The position numbers and the translations under genes are program-made. Below are positions 32,074-34,323 of a stretch of DNA of 34,323 bases, one piece after another. The notes below the pieces were generated by a model. It was not told the origin of the DNA. It saw only the letters and a list, made by a program, of their open reading frames with translations, and made no database searches. The DNA is taken from assembly GCA_029219885.1 (NCBI GenBank), contig JAQXUH010000001.1:1-34323 (forward strand). Reading direction: 5' to 3'. Numbering within the stretch: position 1 is the first letter of the stretch; each line of letters opens with the position of its first letter. The stretch comes from Eubacteriales bacterium (GTDB lineage: Bacteria; Bacillota; Clostridia; Oscillospirales; Acutalibacteraceae).

Positions 32074-33450
32074 TTATTTAGCAATAATTTCTCTTGCTTT
32101 TTTAATCTGAGCCTCTACGCTCTGTTTGCTTGGACCGCCCACAACAAGCCTGTCATTGACACATTTTTCAAGATTTATTGCGGTATATACCTCGTCATCA
32201 AAAAGGTCGCAGACGTTCTTGTATTCCTCAATAGGCAATGTTTCAAGTGTCAGTCCCTTGTCAATGCAAAGTGCCACAAGCTCCCCTGTTGCCTTATATG
32301 CATCACGGAAAGGAAGTCCCTTGCCCACAAGATAATCGGCACAGTCTGTAGCATTGATAAAGCCTTTCGCTGCTGCATTACGCATATTATCCTTGAGAAC
32401 TGTCATTGTTTCAATCATAGGAGTAAAGGCGTTAAGGCACATTTTAACAGTATCAACGGCATCAAAAATTGCTTCTTTGTCCTCCTGCATATCCTTGTTG
32501 TATGCAAGTGCAATACCTTTCATAACAGTAAGGAGTGTTGTTAAATCACCGAAAACTCGTCCGCTCTTTCCCCTTACAAGCTCTGCGATATCAGGATTTT
32601 TCTTCTGTGGCATAATGCTGGAGCCTGTTGAAAATGCATCATCAAGCTCAACAAATTTAAATTCCCAGCTGCACCACATAATAATTTCCTCGCTGAAACG
32701 GGAAAGATGCACCATAATAAGAGAAAGTGCAGATGCAAGCTCAATACAGAAATCTCTGTCGGAAACGCCGTCAAGGCTGTTTGAAGAAACATCGTCAAAG
32801 CCTAAAAGGTCAGCCACCATACTTCTGTCAAGAGGATAAGTTGTGCCTGCAAGAGCACCGCTGCCAAGAGGCAGAACGTTCATCCTTTTTTTAACATCTG
32901 CAAGGCGGTCAAGGTCTCTGCAAAGCATTGATGCGTACGCCATAAGATGATGAGCAAAGGTAATAGGCTGTGCTCTTTGAAGGTGGGTATATCCCGGCAT
33001 AATTGTATCTTCGTTTTCCTCTGCCTTGTCACAGAGAACGGAAATAAGTGACTTTACCTTGTCAGAAATCTCGTCAATTTCTTTTTTGAGAACAAGACGG
33101 ATATCAAGAGCAACCTGGTCATTTCTCGACCTGGCGGTATGAAGTCTTTTACCTGTCTGTCCGAGCCTTGCAGTAAGCTCACCCTCAACAAAAGTATGGA
33201 TATCCTCGGCCTCCATATCAATAGGAAGCTTGCCGCTTTTGATATCCTCGAGAATTCCGTTTAAGCCGTCAACGATTTTTTCGCTTTCGCTTTTTTCGAT
33301 AATTCCTGTTGCACCAAGCATTGTTGCGTGGGCGATACTGCCTTTAATATCCTCCTCATACATTCTGCTGTCGAATTTAATTGAGGAGTTGAAATCGTTA
33401 GTTTCTTTTGCAAGCTCCTTTTTGAACCTGCCTTTCCATAACTGTGCCAT
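32074..33450 (-). CDS. argH: Argininosuccinate lyase
   Basis: 458 aa, normal length. Splits argininosuccinate into arginine and fumarate, last step of arginine synthesis. It shows the fumarase/lyase signature GSSIMPQKKNPDIAE, the N-terminal LWKGRF, TARSRNDQVALDIRL, and GYTHLQRAQPITFAHHLMAY. GAGG lies seven bases before the ATG. It follows argG in the same direction, 83 bases apart, with a perfect hairpin in between, and ends at a bidirectional terminator. Confidence 0.97.
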   Translation of the reverse strand: MAQLWKGRFKKELAKETNDFNSSIKFDSRMYEEDIKGSIAHATMLGATGIIEKSESEKIVDGLNGILEDIKSGKLPIDMEAEDIHTFVEGELTARLGQTGKRLHTARSRNDQVALDIRLVLKKEIDEISDKVKSLISVLCDKAEENEDTIMPGYTHLQRAQPITFAHHLMAYASMLCRDLDRLADVKKRMNVLPLGSGALAGTTYPLDRSMVADLLGFDDVSSNSLDGVSDRDFCIELASALSLIMVHLSRFSEEIIMWCSWEFKFVELDDAFSTGSSIMPQKKNPDIAELVRGKSGRVFGDLTTLLTVMKGIALAYNKDMQEDKEAIFDAVDTVKMCLNAFTPMIETMTVLKDNMRNAAAKGFINATDCADYLVGKGLPFRDAYKATGELVALCIDKGLTLETLPIEEYKNVCDLFDDEVYTAINLEKCVNDRLVVGGPSKQSVEAQIKKAREIIAK

Positions 33451-33483
33451 TGCGTTCCCTCTGCTTTTTCGTAAATTAACACA

Positions 33484-33509
33484 CAGGGAGGGCGTGGAAA
33501 CCCTCCCTG
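33484..33509 (-). other. Strong intercistronic hairpin between argG and argH
   Basis: CAGGGAGGG (33484-33492) pairs perfectly with CCCTCCCTG (33501-33509), 8-base loop. On the minus strand the next bases are TGTGTTAATTT, not a clean T-run, so it is probably not a full terminator; mRNA processing, stability or partial attenuation are more likely. Confidence 0.6.
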
Positions 33510-33533
33510 AACAAAATCTATACTAAGTAAAAA

Positions 33534-34323
33534 TTACTTATTTTCTTCTCTTGCCTGGTCAAGAAGAGCCTTAACCTTGATTGAAAGACCGAAAAGATTG
33601 ATAAATCCTGCTGAATCAGCCTGATTGTATGCTCCGCCGTCTTCGCCGAAGGATGCAATATTTTCATCATAAAGAGTATATGGTGAAGTAATACCGGCGT
33701 TGATGATATTGCCTTTGTAAAGCTTAAGCTTAACATCACCTGTAACAGTTTCCTGTGTCTTGTCAACGAATGCTGAAAGAGCCTCACGAAGAGGAGTAAA
33801 CCAAAGTCCGTTATATACAAGCTCGCCGAACTTCTGAGCTACAAGCTTTTTATAGTGAGAAGTTTCACGGTCAAGAGTAATCATTTCAAGAAGCTCGTGT
33901 GCCTTATAAAGAATTGCACCGCCTGGAGTTTCATAAACTCCCCTGCTCTTCATACCGACAAGACGGTTTTCAACGATATCAAGGAGACCGATACCATTCT
34001 TTCCGCCAAGGTCGTTGAGCTTTTCAACAATAGCAAGAGCCTTCATTTCCTCGCCGTCAATTGCAGTAGGAACGCCCTGCTCAAAATGAATTGTTACATA
34101 TGTAGGCTCGTCAGGTGCCTGCTCAGGAGCAACGCCTAATTCAAGAAAGCCCTCCTTAGAGTACATTGGCTCGTTTGCAGGGTCCTCAAGGTCAAGTCCC
34201 TCGTGGGAAAGGTGCCAAACATTCTTATCCTTTGAATAGTTTGTTTCTCGGTTAATTTTAAGAGGAATGTTGTGCGCCTCGGCGTATTCGATTTCTTCCT
34301 CACGGGATTTTATATCCCACTCA
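33534..34323 (-). CDS. argG: Argininosuccinate synthase, C-terminal part (partial)
   Basis: The reading frame is open to the window edge, so the N-terminal part with the ATP-binding motif lies beyond it; 262 codons are visible of roughly 400. The first residues [13 protein letters not shown], then [20 protein letters not shown] and [18 protein letters not shown], are characteristic ArgG sequence. The enzyme joins citrulline and aspartate using ATP. The downstream argH makes an argGH pair. A start at the internal ATG 34166 would cut the conserved domain and is rejected. Confidence 0.96.
   Translation of the reverse strand, partial: EWDIKSREEEIEYAEAHNIPLKINRETNYSKDKNVWHLSHEGLDLEDPANEPMYSKEGFLELGVAPEQAPDEPTYVTIHFEQGVPTAIDGEEMKALAIVEKLNDLGGKNGIGLLDIVENRLVGMKSRGVYETPGGAILYKAHELLEMITLDRETSHYKKLVAQKFGELVYNGLWFTPLREALSAFVDKTQETVTGDVKLKLYKGNIINAGITSPYTLYDENIASFGEDGGAYNQADSAGFINLFGLSIKVKALLDQAREENK

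Noticed and set aside
33484-33509. Rho-independent terminator
   Set aside because: No clear T-run on the minus strand after the stem, so it is listed only as an intercistronic hairpin.

Overview
The window looks like chromosome of a low-GC, Gram-positive (monoderm) Clostridia bacterium, most likely a gut member of the Ruminococcaceae/Oscillospirales. This placement is inferred from AT-rich DNA, strong AGGAGG-type ribosome binding sites, frequent TTG/GTG starts, classic sigma-A promoters, and a Tad pilus locus without an outer-membrane secretin. No phage, IS element, CRISPR array, tRNA or rRNA was seen.

Layout: (1) 1-698: the end of rplM, then rpsI on the plus strand. A terminator region follows that has been duplicated around an unusual 102-base palindromic insert. 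(2) 699-16372, minus strand: a 15.7-kb Tad (tight adherence / Flp type IVc pilus) operon. In transcription order it holds prepilin peptidase (tadV), a 59-aa Flp pilin, a strong terminator, a TadE pseudopilin, CpaB/RcpC, TadZ/CpaE, TadA/CpaF, TadB, TadC, a DUF192 protein, a DivIVA-domain coiled-coil protein and a giant (about 2539 aa) TadG-like protein with a long glycine-rich beta-repeat body. One good promoter lies upstream of tadV. (3) 16581-21171, minus strand: a PHP phosphatase, an Lrp/AsnC regulator, a class I/II aminotransferase, ispE and a SAM methyltransferase, close-packed or overlapping, ending in a terminator. (4) 21260-22996, plus strand: an ACT-domain protein and an UPF0210 (DUF711) protein with their own promoter and terminator. 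(5) 23118-25444, plus strand: a membrane-anchored J-domain protein, a small membrane/zinc-ribbon protein and a PAP2 phosphatase. (6) 25461-27715, minus strand: an RluA-type pseudouridine synthase, a zinc-dependent phospholipase C-like protein and luxS. (7) 27725-29808, minus strand: degV then ilvE. (8) a DacF-type D,D-carboxypeptidase (minus), a metallophosphoesterase (plus), then argG (partial) and argH (minus).

The most distinctive part is the Tad locus. The prepilin peptidase would process Flp and TadE; TadA powers the TadB/TadC inner-membrane platform; TadZ and the DivIVA-like protein could place the machine at a pole or septum; and the giant TadG-like protein is the best candidate for a surface-exposed adhesin or fibre built on the pilus system. 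The other genes are ordinary housekeeping and metabolic genes (isoprenoid precursor, branched-chain amino acid, arginine, AI-2/methyl cycle, cell wall).
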